From assembly GCF_028649535.1 (NCBI RefSeq), contig NZ_JAQSJE010000008.1, positions 1 to 64,000 on the forward strand: a DNA stretch of 64,000 nucleotides, written 5' to 3'. The translations under genes and the position numbers were made by a program. The DNA comes from Mannheimia cairinae (GTDB taxonomy: Bacteria > Pseudomonadota > Gammaproteobacteria > Enterobacterales > Pasteurellaceae). The notes under the pieces are model-generated. The model was not told the DNA's origin and did no database searches. It was given only the letters and a program-made list of their open reading frames with translations. Shown one piece after another: positions 56,466 to 64,000 of the stretch (its first letter is position 1; every line of letters begins with the position of its first letter).

Positions 56466-58328
56466 TTAATTCTGTTTCATAAAATCTTCATTTACTTCAA
56501 CTGAAGCTCTAGCACGAAGATCTTTTAATAACTCATCACGTAAAATTAAATGATTTGCTTGCTCAAATTGCGGAAGTAATGCTTTGAATTGTTCATTATC
56601 TCCATCTACAATTTTATCTAATGCAACAATAACAACATCACCTTGTTGATTACGAGCAAGTTGGTAAGCTGTTTTACCCTCTTCTTTTTTCATTGCAAAC
56701 ACTGTTCTTGCTAAAGAAGGATTTTCAACTTCCGCCTGCATATACACTAATGTTTGTGGGGCATTAAATGTAATATCAGCTTCTTTTCCTTCATTTAATG
56801 CACTAAGCAATTCTACTGCTTTAAGTTGTAATGCTTTTTCGGCTTTATCTGCTTTTACAAAATTTTCAATCGCTGATTTTGCTTCATCAAAAGTTTGTGG
56901 ACGTTCAGCTTCATATTCGCTCACTCGCACAAATAAGGTTTGTGGATTAATATCATTACCCACATCTAATGCATCTGAATTTTGTTTGCTTTGGCGTAAT
57001 TCGCCTTCAAATAATGCTCTTAACACTTTTTCGTGTTGAAGTGCAACAGGCACATTTTGCTGAGTAAATTGTGGTGTTTTTTGTACCTCCAAATCCGCTA
57101 CTTTTGCGACTTCTTCTAGTGAGCTATTGTTTTCAAATGCTCTATTTGCCATTTCACGAGCAATTTTTGAATATTCTGTTAAAACAAGTTCTTGGCGAAT
57201 TGTTTCAACGATACGATCTTTTACTTGGGCTAACTCAATCATTTGCTCAGCCTTGCGATCTAACAATTTAATAATATGGTAAGTATTATCAACTTTAACT
57301 ACCGAACTCACTTCACCAATATTTAAATTTGCTGCAGCATCGTCAAAAGCTTTAGGGAAAGTGCCAGCTCTTGCCCAACCTAAATCACCACCGTTATTTG
57401 CCGATAACGCATCTGTCGATTTAGATTTTGCTAATTCTGCAAAATTCGCCCCATTTTTAAGCTCTTGTTCAACTGCCTGAGCGTCTTCTTCTGTCGCAAC
57501 TTGGATATGAGCCAAATGAGACTCACCCTTTGTTACATAATCGGCTTGATTGCGATCATAGTAAGTTTGAACTTGCTCATCTGTAATTTGAATATTTTTT
57601 TCAACATCTTTTGGCGAAAGAGAAACATATTCCACCACTAATTTTTCAGGTGCTAATAATTTTGCTTTATTTGCATCATAGTAAGCTTGTAATTCTTCTG
57701 CAGAAGCGGTCTGGTTTTGCATTTCTTTTGCAACAGAAAACTCCGCTAAACGCACTTCACGTTGTTGTAATAATAACTTAGCTAAGAACTCTTGCTGAGC
57801 CGGTACGCTAAAGTCGCTATTAATGATCCCTTCTTGCAGTTGAGATTGTAACATTCCCTCTTGCACAATCGCTGCATAGTTATCTGCACTTAAATTATTA
57901 TTACGTAATGTTTGTTGGTATAATTCATTGCTAAATTTACCATCTTGTTGGAACATTTCGCTATTTACAATTTCAGATTTAATTTGGTCAGCACTAATCC
58001 CTAATTTTAAATCTTTTGCATATTGACGTAATAGCTCTTCATCAATAAGTCCATTTAATACTGAACGATGAAGCTGTGCGGCATATTCTGGATTATCCAT
58101 TAAGTCCCAAAAACGACTCCCCATTTCAGCATTCAACATATTTTGTTGGCGATTTAGAGCATTATTAAAAAGCTGTTGGCTAATCTCTTCGCCATTTACC
58201 TTTGCAACTGAATTATTCGAAGAAATTAATCCGCTTCCAATTCCACCTATTACAAATGAAATAGAGATTAATGCAAAAATAATTTTAAACGCTAGACTTC
58301 CCGTCCATTCGTGCATTTTTTCAATCAT
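56466..58328 (-). CDS. ppiD: Membrane-anchored periplasmic chaperone/peptidyl-prolyl isomerase PpiD
   Basis: The protein has 620 residues, as expected. One N-terminal membrane helix (about 13-33, IIFALISISFVIGGIGSG) is followed by a SurA_N-like domain, a parvulin domain (about 265-365, with SHLAHIQVATEEDA and GGDLGWARAGTFPKAFDDA) and a C-terminal extension. It assists folding of proteins leaving the Sec translocon. Confidence 0.94.
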   Translation of the reverse strand: MIEKMHEWTGSLAFKIIFALISISFVIGGIGSGLISSNNSVAKVNGEEISQQLFNNALNRQQNMLNAEMGSRFWDLMDNPEYAAQLHRSVLNGLIDEELLRQYAKDLKLGISADQIKSEIVNSEMFQQDGKFSNELYQQTLRNNNLSADNYAAIVQEGMLQSQLQEGIINSDFSVPAQQEFLAKLLLQQREVRLAEFSVAKEMQNQTASAEELQAYYDANKAKLLAPEKLVVEYVSLSPKDVEKNIQITDEQVQTYYDRNQADYVTKGESHLAHIQVATEEDAQAVEQELKNGANFAELAKSKSTDALSANNGGDLGWARAGTFPKAFDDAAANLNIGEVSSVVKVDNTYHIIKLLDRKAEQMIELAQVKDRIVETIRQELVLTEYSKIAREMANRAFENNSSLEEVAKVADLEVQKTPQFTQQNVPVALQHEKVLRALFEGELRQSKQNSDALDVGNDINPQTLFVRVSEYEAERPQTFDEAKSAIENFVKADKAEKALQLKAVELLSALNEGKEADITFNAPQTLVYMQAEVENPSLARTVFAMKKEEGKTAYQLARNQQGDVVIVALDKIVDGDNEQFKALLPQFEQANHLILRDELLKDLRARASVEVNEDFMKQN

Positions 58329-58511
58329 TTAGAAATTCCCAATTAATTATCAAAATTGTCGCTGATTATACTATTTCTCAAATTAGAAATAAACTTGCAA
58401 ATTTTTATTGAAATTTAACCGCTTTCTCTTTAGAATTCACACTTCTTGTCGTAGCTGAGTTAGAGATCGGCTATTGATGTATTATCAACCCTTAACAAAA
58501 AGGAAATTAAA

Positions 58512-58781
58512 ATGTCTCTAAGCGTAGAAGCAAAAGCAAAAATCGTTGCTGAATTTGGTCGTGATGCAAAAGACACTGGTTCATCAGAAGTTCAAGTTGC
58601 ATTATTAACTGCACAAATTAACCACTTACAAGCACACTTTGCTGCACACAAAAAAGATCACCACGGTCGTCGTGGTTTATTACGTATGGTTTCACGCCGT
58701 CGTAAATTATTAGACTACTTAAAACGTACAGATCTTGCTAAATATTCAGAAACTATCGCACGTTTAGGTTTACGTCGCTAA
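58512..58781 (+). CDS. rpsO: 30S ribosomal protein S15
   Basis: The protein has 89 residues. [38 protein letters not shown] and the C-terminal ARLGLRR are diagnostic. It binds 16S rRNA early in assembly. AAAAAGGAAATTAAA precedes the ATG. A translational operator in the leader is known in E. coli, and I did not fold this one. Confidence 0.99.
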   Translation: MSLSVEAKAKIVAEFGRDAKDTGSSEVQVALLTAQINHLQAHFAAHKKDHHGRRGLLRMVSRRRKLLDYLKRTDLAKYSETIARLGLRR

Positions 58782-58801
58782 TTTCAGATATTAAATTTGA
58801 G

Positions 58802-58828
58802 AGCCGAACTGAAAAGTTCGGCTTTTTT
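58802..58828 (+). terminator. Terminator of rpsO
   Basis: AGCCGAACT pairs perfectly with AGTTCGGCT around GAAA, followed by TTTTT. Confidence 0.95.
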
Positions 58829-58851
58829 AGGCATTAAAATAAGGAAAATAT

Positions 58852-59712
58852 ATGGCATTTGCTTCATTATTTACATTATTAGATGATATTGCCGCGGTTT
58901 TAGATGATGTCTCAATAATGACTAGAATGGCCGCTAAAAAAACTGCTGGTGTTATTGGTGATGATTTAGCCTTAAATGCAAACCAAGTTAGCGGAAAAAA
59001 TATCTTACCCGAACGTGAACTTCCTATTGTTTGGGCTGTGGCAAAAGGCTCATTTATCAACAAAATTATCTTAATTCCCTTAGCACTTTTGTTATCTATT
59101 TTTCTTCCACAAGTTATTATTCCTCTTCTAATGATAGGTGGTGCTTATTTATGTTTTGAAGGTGTCGAAAAGTTATTGCATAACTTCTTACATAAAAATG
59201 CACATAATGAAGAAAAAGAAGTTTCAGAACAAGATAAAATTAAAGGTGCAATTAGAACAGATTTTATTTTATCGGCTGAAATCATTATTATTGCTCTAGG
59301 CGTACTGCAAGACTCTTCTACCTTAACCAAAATTTTATCACTTTCTGTCATTGGTATTGGAATCACCATTTTTGTATATGGATTAGTGGGCTTAATTGTA
59401 AAATTAGACGACATTGGGCTATGGCTAATGCAAAAAAGAAATGCTATTTCACAACTTATTGGAAAAGGCCTAATATTTACAATGCCTTGGTTTATGAAAG
59501 GGCTATCAGTAATAGGCACTATTGCAATGTTTTTAGTTGGTGGCGGGATTTTTTCTCATAACTTACCTGCTATCCAGCATTTTGTTGAAAAACTTCAAAT
59601 CAACCCTGCATTTTCAAGCCTAGTGGATTTTGTTATTGGTATAGCTGTTGGTATTATTGCCTGCCTTGTGATTCTCCCAATAATGAAAATGTTTTCAAAG
59701 AAAACTGCTTAA
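58852..59712 (+). CDS. DUF808 membrane protein (YedI-like)
   Basis: The protein has 286 residues. The opening FASLFTLLDDIAAVLDDVSI and KKTAGVIGDDLALNANQVSG are typical of DUF808. Several membrane helices follow (about 70-95, 145-185, 215-240, 258-278). Function unknown. Confidence 0.92.
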   Translation: MAFASLFTLLDDIAAVLDDVSIMTRMAAKKTAGVIGDDLALNANQVSGKNILPERELPIVWAVAKGSFINKIILIPLALLLSIFLPQVIIPLLMIGGAYLCFEGVEKLLHNFLHKNAHNEEKEVSEQDKIKGAIRTDFILSAEIIIIALGVLQDSSTLTKILSLSVIGIGITIFVYGLVGLIVKLDDIGLWLMQKRNAISQLIGKGLIFTMPWFMKGLSVIGTIAMFLVGGGIFSHNLPAIQHFVEKLQINPAFSSLVDFVIGIAVGIIACLVILPIMKMFSKKTA

Positions 59713-59756
59713 CCAAGCAAGAAATAGGGAATAAGTATTTTATTCCCTATTTTCAT

Positions 59757-60425
59757 TTAAAACTCAGCTTTTGAACTAAAGGTCATTCGCTCCCCTGTAA
59801 TCGGGTGGGTTATGGTCAGCGATTCTGCGTGCAAGCATAAACGGGGGGACAAACTTTTTGCCAAGGGGTTTGCATAAAATTTATCGCCAATAATCGGGTG
59901 CCCTAATGCAAGACTATGCACTCTTAATTGATGTGAGCGACCTGTTATCGGCGTTAATTTTACTCTTGTGGTATTGTTTGAATTATGTGCCAATATCTCA
60001 TAGTGAGTAATTGCTTTTTTGCCCCGTTCATAACAAATTTTCTGACGAGGGCGATTTTCCCAATCGCAAATTAGCGGAAAATTCATTTCGCCCGTTTCGC
60101 CCACTTTCTCGCCTAATTTTCCCCAAAGAAGAGCGATATAATGCTTTTTCGGCTCACGTTCACGAAATTGACGTTTTAGCTCTTTTTCTGCCGCTTTGCT
60201 AAGTGCAAACAAAATAATACCGCTTGTTGCCATATCTAAACGATGAGCTGGTTCAGTAAAGCCATATTTTTGCTGGATACGGGTCATCGCACTATCATAA
60301 TATTCAGGACGATTACCCGGAACAGAAAGCAACCCGCTCGGTTTATTGATAACCACAATATGATTATCTCGATAAACTTCATCTAAAAACGGTTCTAGAG
60401 GAGGATTATATTCAATCAATGCCAT
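59757..60425 (-). CDS. rluA: Dual-specificity rRNA/tRNA pseudouridine synthase RluA
   Basis: The start at 60425 (MALIEYNPPLEP) gives 222 residues, matching RluA. A longer frame overlaps brnA and is less likely. The catalytic Asp is in HRLDMATSGI. NKPSGLLSVPG and a C-terminal TGRSHQLRVHSLALGHPI are conserved. There is no S4 domain, as in RluA. It modifies 23S rRNA position 746 and tRNA position 32. It follows the brnA stop by 10 bases. Confidence 0.92.
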   Translation of the reverse strand: MALIEYNPPLEPFLDEVYRDNHIVVINKPSGLLSVPGNRPEYYDSAMTRIQQKYGFTEPAHRLDMATSGIILFALSKAAEKELKRQFREREPKKHYIALLWGKLGEKVGETGEMNFPLICDWENRPRQKICYERGKKAITHYEILAHNSNNTTRVKLTPITGRSHQLRVHSLALGHPIIGDKFYANPLAKSLSPRLCLHAESLTITHPITGERMTFSSKAEF

Positions 60426-60435
60426 TGATTTATAC

Positions 60436-60681
60436 TCACTTACTACCTGATTGGGTTGGCAATTTTTCTGCAATCCACATCTTAATTAAAGCTTGGCGAG
60501 GCACACCTAAATGTCGAGCCTGTTTGTCTAATGCCTCAACCATCCAAGTTGGAAAATCCACATTTACTCGCTTCATCTGCCCAGGGCGATGGGCGGTTGA
60601 AAGGTCAAAATATTGAATAACATCTTCTTTGCCTTCATCGAAGATACGTTCTAATTCTTCAGCACTAATGGTATTTTTCAT
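60436..60681 (-). CDS. brnA: BrnA-type antitoxin (CopG/ribbon-helix-helix)
   Basis: The protein has 81 residues. An acidic N-terminus (SAEELERIFDEGKEDVIQYF) is followed by the DNA-binding ribbon-helix-helix (KRVNVDFPTWMVEALDKQA, then LGVPRQALIKMWI). It neutralises BrnT and represses the operon. Its start overlaps the toxin stop by 17 bases. Confidence 0.87.
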   Translation of the reverse strand: MKNTISAEELERIFDEGKEDVIQYFDLSTAHRPGQMKRVNVDFPTWMVEALDKQARHLGVPRQALIKMWIAEKLPTQSGSK

Positions 60682-60961
60682 AGCAAGAGATTTCCTTTTT
60701 TCTTGAACGTCTGACAGAAATCAAACGAATAATATCATTTCGCATTGTAAAAAATGCACTCCAATGCTTACCCCCTAACTTTGCTACGGTTAAATAACGA
60801 GGTTCAATATCCGAACGAGAAACTAAGGTTACTCGTTTTTCATCTTCCCACAACAACTTCGCCTGTTCAAAATCAATACCGTGCTTAGCAAGGTTAATGG
60901 CACTTTTATTTGGATCATATTCAAATAATAGCGGGACTGCATATTGCAAATCTATATACAT
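60665..60961 (-). CDS. brnT: BrnT-type ribonuclease toxin
   Basis: The protein has 98 residues. FEYDPNKSAINLAKHGIDFE is the family opening and the C-terminal RLISVRRSRKKE carries the conserved basic residues of the RelE-like fold. It cleaves RNA when free of BrnA. The toxin-then-antitoxin order is normal for BrnTA. It sits between rapA and rluA. Confidence 0.9.
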   Translation of the reverse strand: MYIDLQYAVPLLFEYDPNKSAINLAKHGIDFEQAKLLWEDEKRVTLVSRSDIEPRYLTVAKLGGKHWSAFFTMRNDIIRLISVRRSRKKEISCYEKYH

Positions 60962-61034
60962 AGTATTCCTTTTTTATACCTTTTACAAGATAAGCAATAG
61001 CATAAAGAATCCGCAATATTTACACAAAATAGAA

Positions 61035-61070
61035 AAGTGATTTTTTCGAGGTAGATCGAAAAAATCACTT
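61035..61070 (-). terminator. Perfect 15-bp hairpin downstream of rapA
   Basis: AAGTGATTTTTTCGA and TCGAAAAAATCACTT are exact inverted copies around a 6-base loop. On the minus strand it lies after rapA and is followed by TTCTATTTTG. It may terminate rapA or block read-through into brnT. Confidence 0.75.
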
Positions 61071-61075
61071 ATTTT

Positions 61076-61120
61076 CTTCCCCTTTTGGGGGAAGTACCTT
61101 GCATCGCAAGGGGGAGGGGG
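61076..61120 (-). repeat. Two-hairpin intergenic repeat, copy 3
   Basis: On the minus strand it reads CCCCCTCCCCCTTGC-GAT-GCAAGG, then TACTTCCCCC-AAAA-GGGGAAG. It aligns along its whole length with the copy at 48278 and lies just after the rapA stop. Confidence 0.8.
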
Positions 61121-61128
61121 ATAAACAT

Positions 61129-64000
61129 TTACCCCTTATTACTCACAATCACTCGCAAACTATCTAAACGATAATTTGCCGACTCCAGCTGTGTTAGGGT
61201 TTCATTAAGCTGCTGCTCTAATGTCTCAACCTCATCTGCTCGAATATTTTTATTCACCATTTTAAGCGATTCCAAGCGGTGTAATTCTGCTTTTAATTTA
61301 CTATTCGCCTCAAATTTCGCCGTTTCAATAATTTGCTGAGCCTGCGTAATAACCGCTTTTTCGCTCGCTTTAATCAGCTTTTCAATTTCAACACGTGCCA
61401 TTTTAGCAATCTTATTTGCCATCTGTTTATTTACAGGTTTAAGCTGGCGTTCAAGCCCATCGAATGAGACTTGGCTTGCTAAATTATTGCCCTTGTTATC
61501 CAGCAACACACGCACTGGTGTTGGTGGTAAGAAACGAGTTAAATTTAGCCCTTTCGGTGCTTGAGCTTCAACAATATAAATTGCCTCTAAAAACAGTGTT
61601 CCTGCAGGGAGTTTATTGTTAATAAGCAGTGAAACCGCCGATTTTCCAATATCGCCACTGGTAATTAAATCAATACCGTTGCGGATCATCGGGTGATCCC
61701 AAGTCAAAAATTCCACTTCTTCTCGCATTAAGGCTAATTGACGGTCGAAAGTAATGGTTGTGCCATCTTCCGCTAAGCCCGGAAAATCAGGCACTAGCAT
61801 ATGCCCAGTCGGACTAATTACGATGCTTTGCTCGCCCAAATCTTCTTGCTCTAGTCCAATAACATCAAACAGATTTAGGGCAAAATTTACTAAATGAGGG
61901 TTGTTATCCTCTTTGGCTATGTCATTCGCCATTTGTTGAGCCGTTTCGCCACCGTTAGAGTTTAATTCCAATAGGCGATCTCGCCCTTTTTCTAACTCAA
62001 TTTTAAGCTGTTGCTGACGTTTAGCGGTTTTCGCAATAAACTCCTCAAAACCCTCTATTTCAGTTGGATTATTCACAAATTGTTGTAATGTTTCGCCAAA
62101 CTCACGGAATAACACTGCTCCCATCGGACAAGTTTCTTCAAAGGCATTTAGCCCTTGATGATACCATTGTGCCAAAACTTGCTGAGCTGAATGGTTAAAG
62201 CAAGGCACATAAATTTGGATATTATTTTTCTGCCCGATACGGTCTAAACGTCCGATACTTTGCTCTAATAAGTCAGGATTATCCGGCAAATTAAATAAAA
62301 CTAAATCTTTCGCAAATTGGAAGTTTCGCCCTTCTGAACCAATGCTTGAACTAATCAGCACCTGTGCTCCTTGCTCTTGTTGAGCAAAATAGGCAGCAGC
62401 TTTATCTCGTTCGACAATCGACATTTTCTCGTGGAAAACGGCAGCACGAATTGCATCACGCTCACGTAAAATATGCTCTAAAGCGATAGCAGTATCGGCT
62501 TGTTTACAAATGACCAAGACTTTTTCTTCCCGATGATTTTTTAGGAAAGTAATCAACCACTCAATACGAGGATCGAAATCCGCCCATTTCGCATTAGGAT
62601 TCATCCGCTGGAATAGGCGTTCGGGGTAAAGTAAATCATTTTGGTTAATACCACCCATCATTGCCATTACTTTTAACGCGTTTTGGTACTGTTTCGGCAT
62701 TTCAAGGCTGATTTGATGATATTCCCGATGAGGGAACCCTTTCACACCTTGGCGAGTGTTTCTAAATAGCACTCGGCTGGTGCCGTGGCGGTCAATAAGC
62801 TCGCTAATTAGCTCTTGGCGAGCTTGCAAGCGGTCATTTTCGTCTGATTTTTCGCTATTGATCGCACGGAACATCGGCTCGGTATCTTGCTCGCTTAATA
62901 ATTCCGAGATCGTGTTTTGTTCATCATCACTCAACGGTTTATCACTTAGTAAAGTATTCACTGCATCGGCAACGGGCTGATATTGTGTTTGTTCTGCCAC
63001 GAATTGTTGGTAATCGTAGAAACGATCTGAATCCAATAACGCAAGGCGAGCAAAATGGCTCTCTTGCCCTAATTGCTCCGGGGTTGCCGTTAAAAGGAGA
63101 ACGGAGGCAATCTGTTTTGCTAAACGCTCCACCAGTTGATAACCAATAGAAGGGGCAGATTCCGACCATTCTAAGTGATGAGCTTCATCGACAATCAATA
63201 AATCCCATTCGGCATCTAGTACTTGTTGGGCTCGAGCCGGTGTGGTTTCTAGCCAGTTGAGTGACGTAATCACTAACGATTCACTTTCAAACGGGTTTTC
63301 ACTAATATCTTCGCCGTCTTCATCTTGTTTATCAAAATCGGCACAACGCTCTTCATCAAATAGTGAGAATTTTAGGTTAAAGCGGCGAAGCATTTCCACC
63401 AACCATTGATGTTGCAAGCTTTCTGGCACAAGCACCAACACTCTTTCCGCTCTGCCTGAAAATAGTTGCTGCTGTAAAATCATTCCCGCCTCAATGGTTT
63501 TACCTAATCCCACTTCATCGGCTAATAACACACGAGGAGAAAGACGTTGCCCCACTTCTTTAGCAATATGTAATTGATGCGGAATCAGGCTTGCTCGAAT
63601 ACCACGCAAACCTCGTAGTGGCGATTGAAACTGTGCTTGTTGATGTTCTAATGCCTTAAAACGCAATGCAAAGCGATCACTTCTGTCTATTTGGGCGGAA
63701 AAAAGCCTATCTTGTGGCTTACTGAAACTGATTTTGGCATCAAGCTGCATTTCAGGTAATACGGCTTCTTCATTATTATCCGCTCTTTTGCCTAAATAAA
63801 TCATCACCCCTTGGTTTTCAACCACGTCGGTAATTGCTAACTGCCAGCCTTCAATACTATTTATAAGATCGCCTGCCTGAAATTGCACACGGGCTAAGGG
63901 AGCGGCTGAAATCGCATACACTCGCTCTTCTTCTGCCGCAGGGAAATTGATAGTTACCGTACGGTTATTAACCGCCGTTACAATACCTAAACCTAAATTA
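61129..64000 (-). CDS. rapA: RNA polymerase-associated ATPase RapA, 5' partial at the right edge
   Basis: The frame is open to the window edge; upstream of the GTG at 63921 it reads [20 protein letters not shown], the known N-terminal domain, so perhaps 15-20 residues are missing. Walker A is [14 protein letters not shown], the DEAH box is in [12 protein letters not shown] and the C-terminal helicase segment is [20 protein letters not shown]. It recycles stalled RNA polymerase. The related SNF2 ATPase at 6449 shares the same ATPase core but has different flanks. Confidence 0.96.
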   Translation of the reverse strand, partial: NLGLGIVTAVNNRTVTINFPAAEEERVYAISAAPLARVQFQAGDLINSIEGWQLAITDVVENQGVMIYLGKRADNNEEAVLPEMQLDAKISFSKPQDRLFSAQIDRSDRFALRFKALEHQQAQFQSPLRGLRGIRASLIPHQLHIAKEVGQRLSPRVLLADEVGLGKTIEAGMILQQQLFSGRAERVLVLVPESLQHQWLVEMLRRFNLKFSLFDEERCADFDKQDEDGEDISENPFESESLVITSLNWLETTPARAQQVLDAEWDLLIVDEAHHLEWSESAPSIGYQLVERLAKQIASVLLLTATPEQLGQESHFARLALLDSDRFYDYQQFVAEQTQYQPVADAVNTLLSDKPLSDDEQNTISELLSEQDTEPMFRAINSEKSDENDRLQARQELISELIDRHGTSRVLFRNTRQGVKGFPHREYHQISLEMPKQYQNALKVMAMMGGINQNDLLYPERLFQRMNPNAKWADFDPRIEWLITFLKNHREEKVLVICKQADTAIALEHILRERDAIRAAVFHEKMSIVERDKAAAYFAQQEQGAQVLISSSIGSEGRNFQFAKDLVLFNLPDNPDLLEQSIGRLDRIGQKNNIQIYVPCFNHSAQQVLAQWYHQGLNAFEETCPMGAVLFREFGETLQQFVNNPTEIEGFEEFIAKTAKRQQQLKIELEKGRDRLLELNSNGGETAQQMANDIAKEDNNPHLVNFALNLFDVIGLEQEDLGEQSIVISPTGHMLVPDFPGLAEDGTTITFDRQLALMREEVEFLTWDHPMIRNGIDLITSGDIGKSAVSLLINNKLPAGTLFLEAIYIVEAQAPKGLNLTRFLPPTPVRVLLDNKGNNLASQVSFDGLERQLKPVNKQMANKIAKMARVEIEKLIKASEKAVITQAQQIIETAKFEANSKLKAELHRLESLKMVNKNIRADEVETLEQQLNETLTQLESANYRLDSLRVIVSNKG

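Overview
Organism: the window reads as a chromosomal stretch of a Pasteurellaceae bacterium of the Actinobacillus/Mannheimia type. It is AT-rich and dense. The 9-mer ACAAGCGGT, the core of the Actinobacillus pleuropneumoniae-type DNA uptake signal (not the Haemophilus-type AAGTGCGGT), recurs throughout, often as inverted pairs that form hairpins after genes. Housekeeping genes (eno, rpsO, plsB, lexA, mutH, nagZ, kdkA, truA, folE, mrp, ppiD, rapA) are gammaproteobacterial in type. SelD carries an in-frame UGA, so the organism probably makes selenocysteine. I saw no rRNA, tRNA or CRISPR array.

Layout: (1) 1-9322 is a three-gene restriction-modification-like operon: an adenine methyltransferase that begins with a CAGCA pentanucleotide repeat tract (probable phase variation), a DExH helicase with a C-terminal PD-(D/E)XK-like site, and an SNF2-type helicase. 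A scar with transposase debris follows (9323-9954). (2) 9955-34731 is mostly core genome: nfeD-qmcA-ung, grcA, a catalytically degenerate UmuD-like gene under SOS boxes, mepS, nfo, a TorD-family chaperone, a frameshifted acyl-CoA ligase, satP, plsB, lexA, mutH, nagZ, rlmC, eno, a Balon-like (baeRF) protein, a membrane 'site-specific recombinase', ubiH, nudJ and Sec-containing selD. (3) 34904-46928 is an accessory island: RhuM, a double-AAA ATPase, a PD-(D/E)XK nuclease, an OGFr-like protein, an unknown gene overlapping a deoxyribonucleotidase, two hexapeptide-repeat proteins in an operon with CobB, an Mrr-like endonuclease, a second Sir2 protein and a PP2C phosphatase. (4) 47049-50546 is a copper cluster (MerR/CueR-like regulator, DUF411, CopZ, CopA). 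(5) 50613-64000 is core genome with a BrnT/BrnA toxin-antitoxin pair and the 3' part of rapA running off the right edge.

How the genes work together: the most striking signal is in the island. A 17-bp palindrome (RCGAYA-N5-TGTCGY) lies upstream of five separate transcription units: the AAA ATPase, the OGFr protein, the unknown gene plus nucleotidase, the hexapeptide pair plus CobB, and Sir2. I found it in that form nowhere else in the window. A different element (TTTTTTGAGCA) precedes the two nuclease genes and the PP2C gene. The island therefore looks like two interleaved regulons, one with an NAD/nucleotide theme, rather than a random gene collection. No regulator for either site is visible inside the window.
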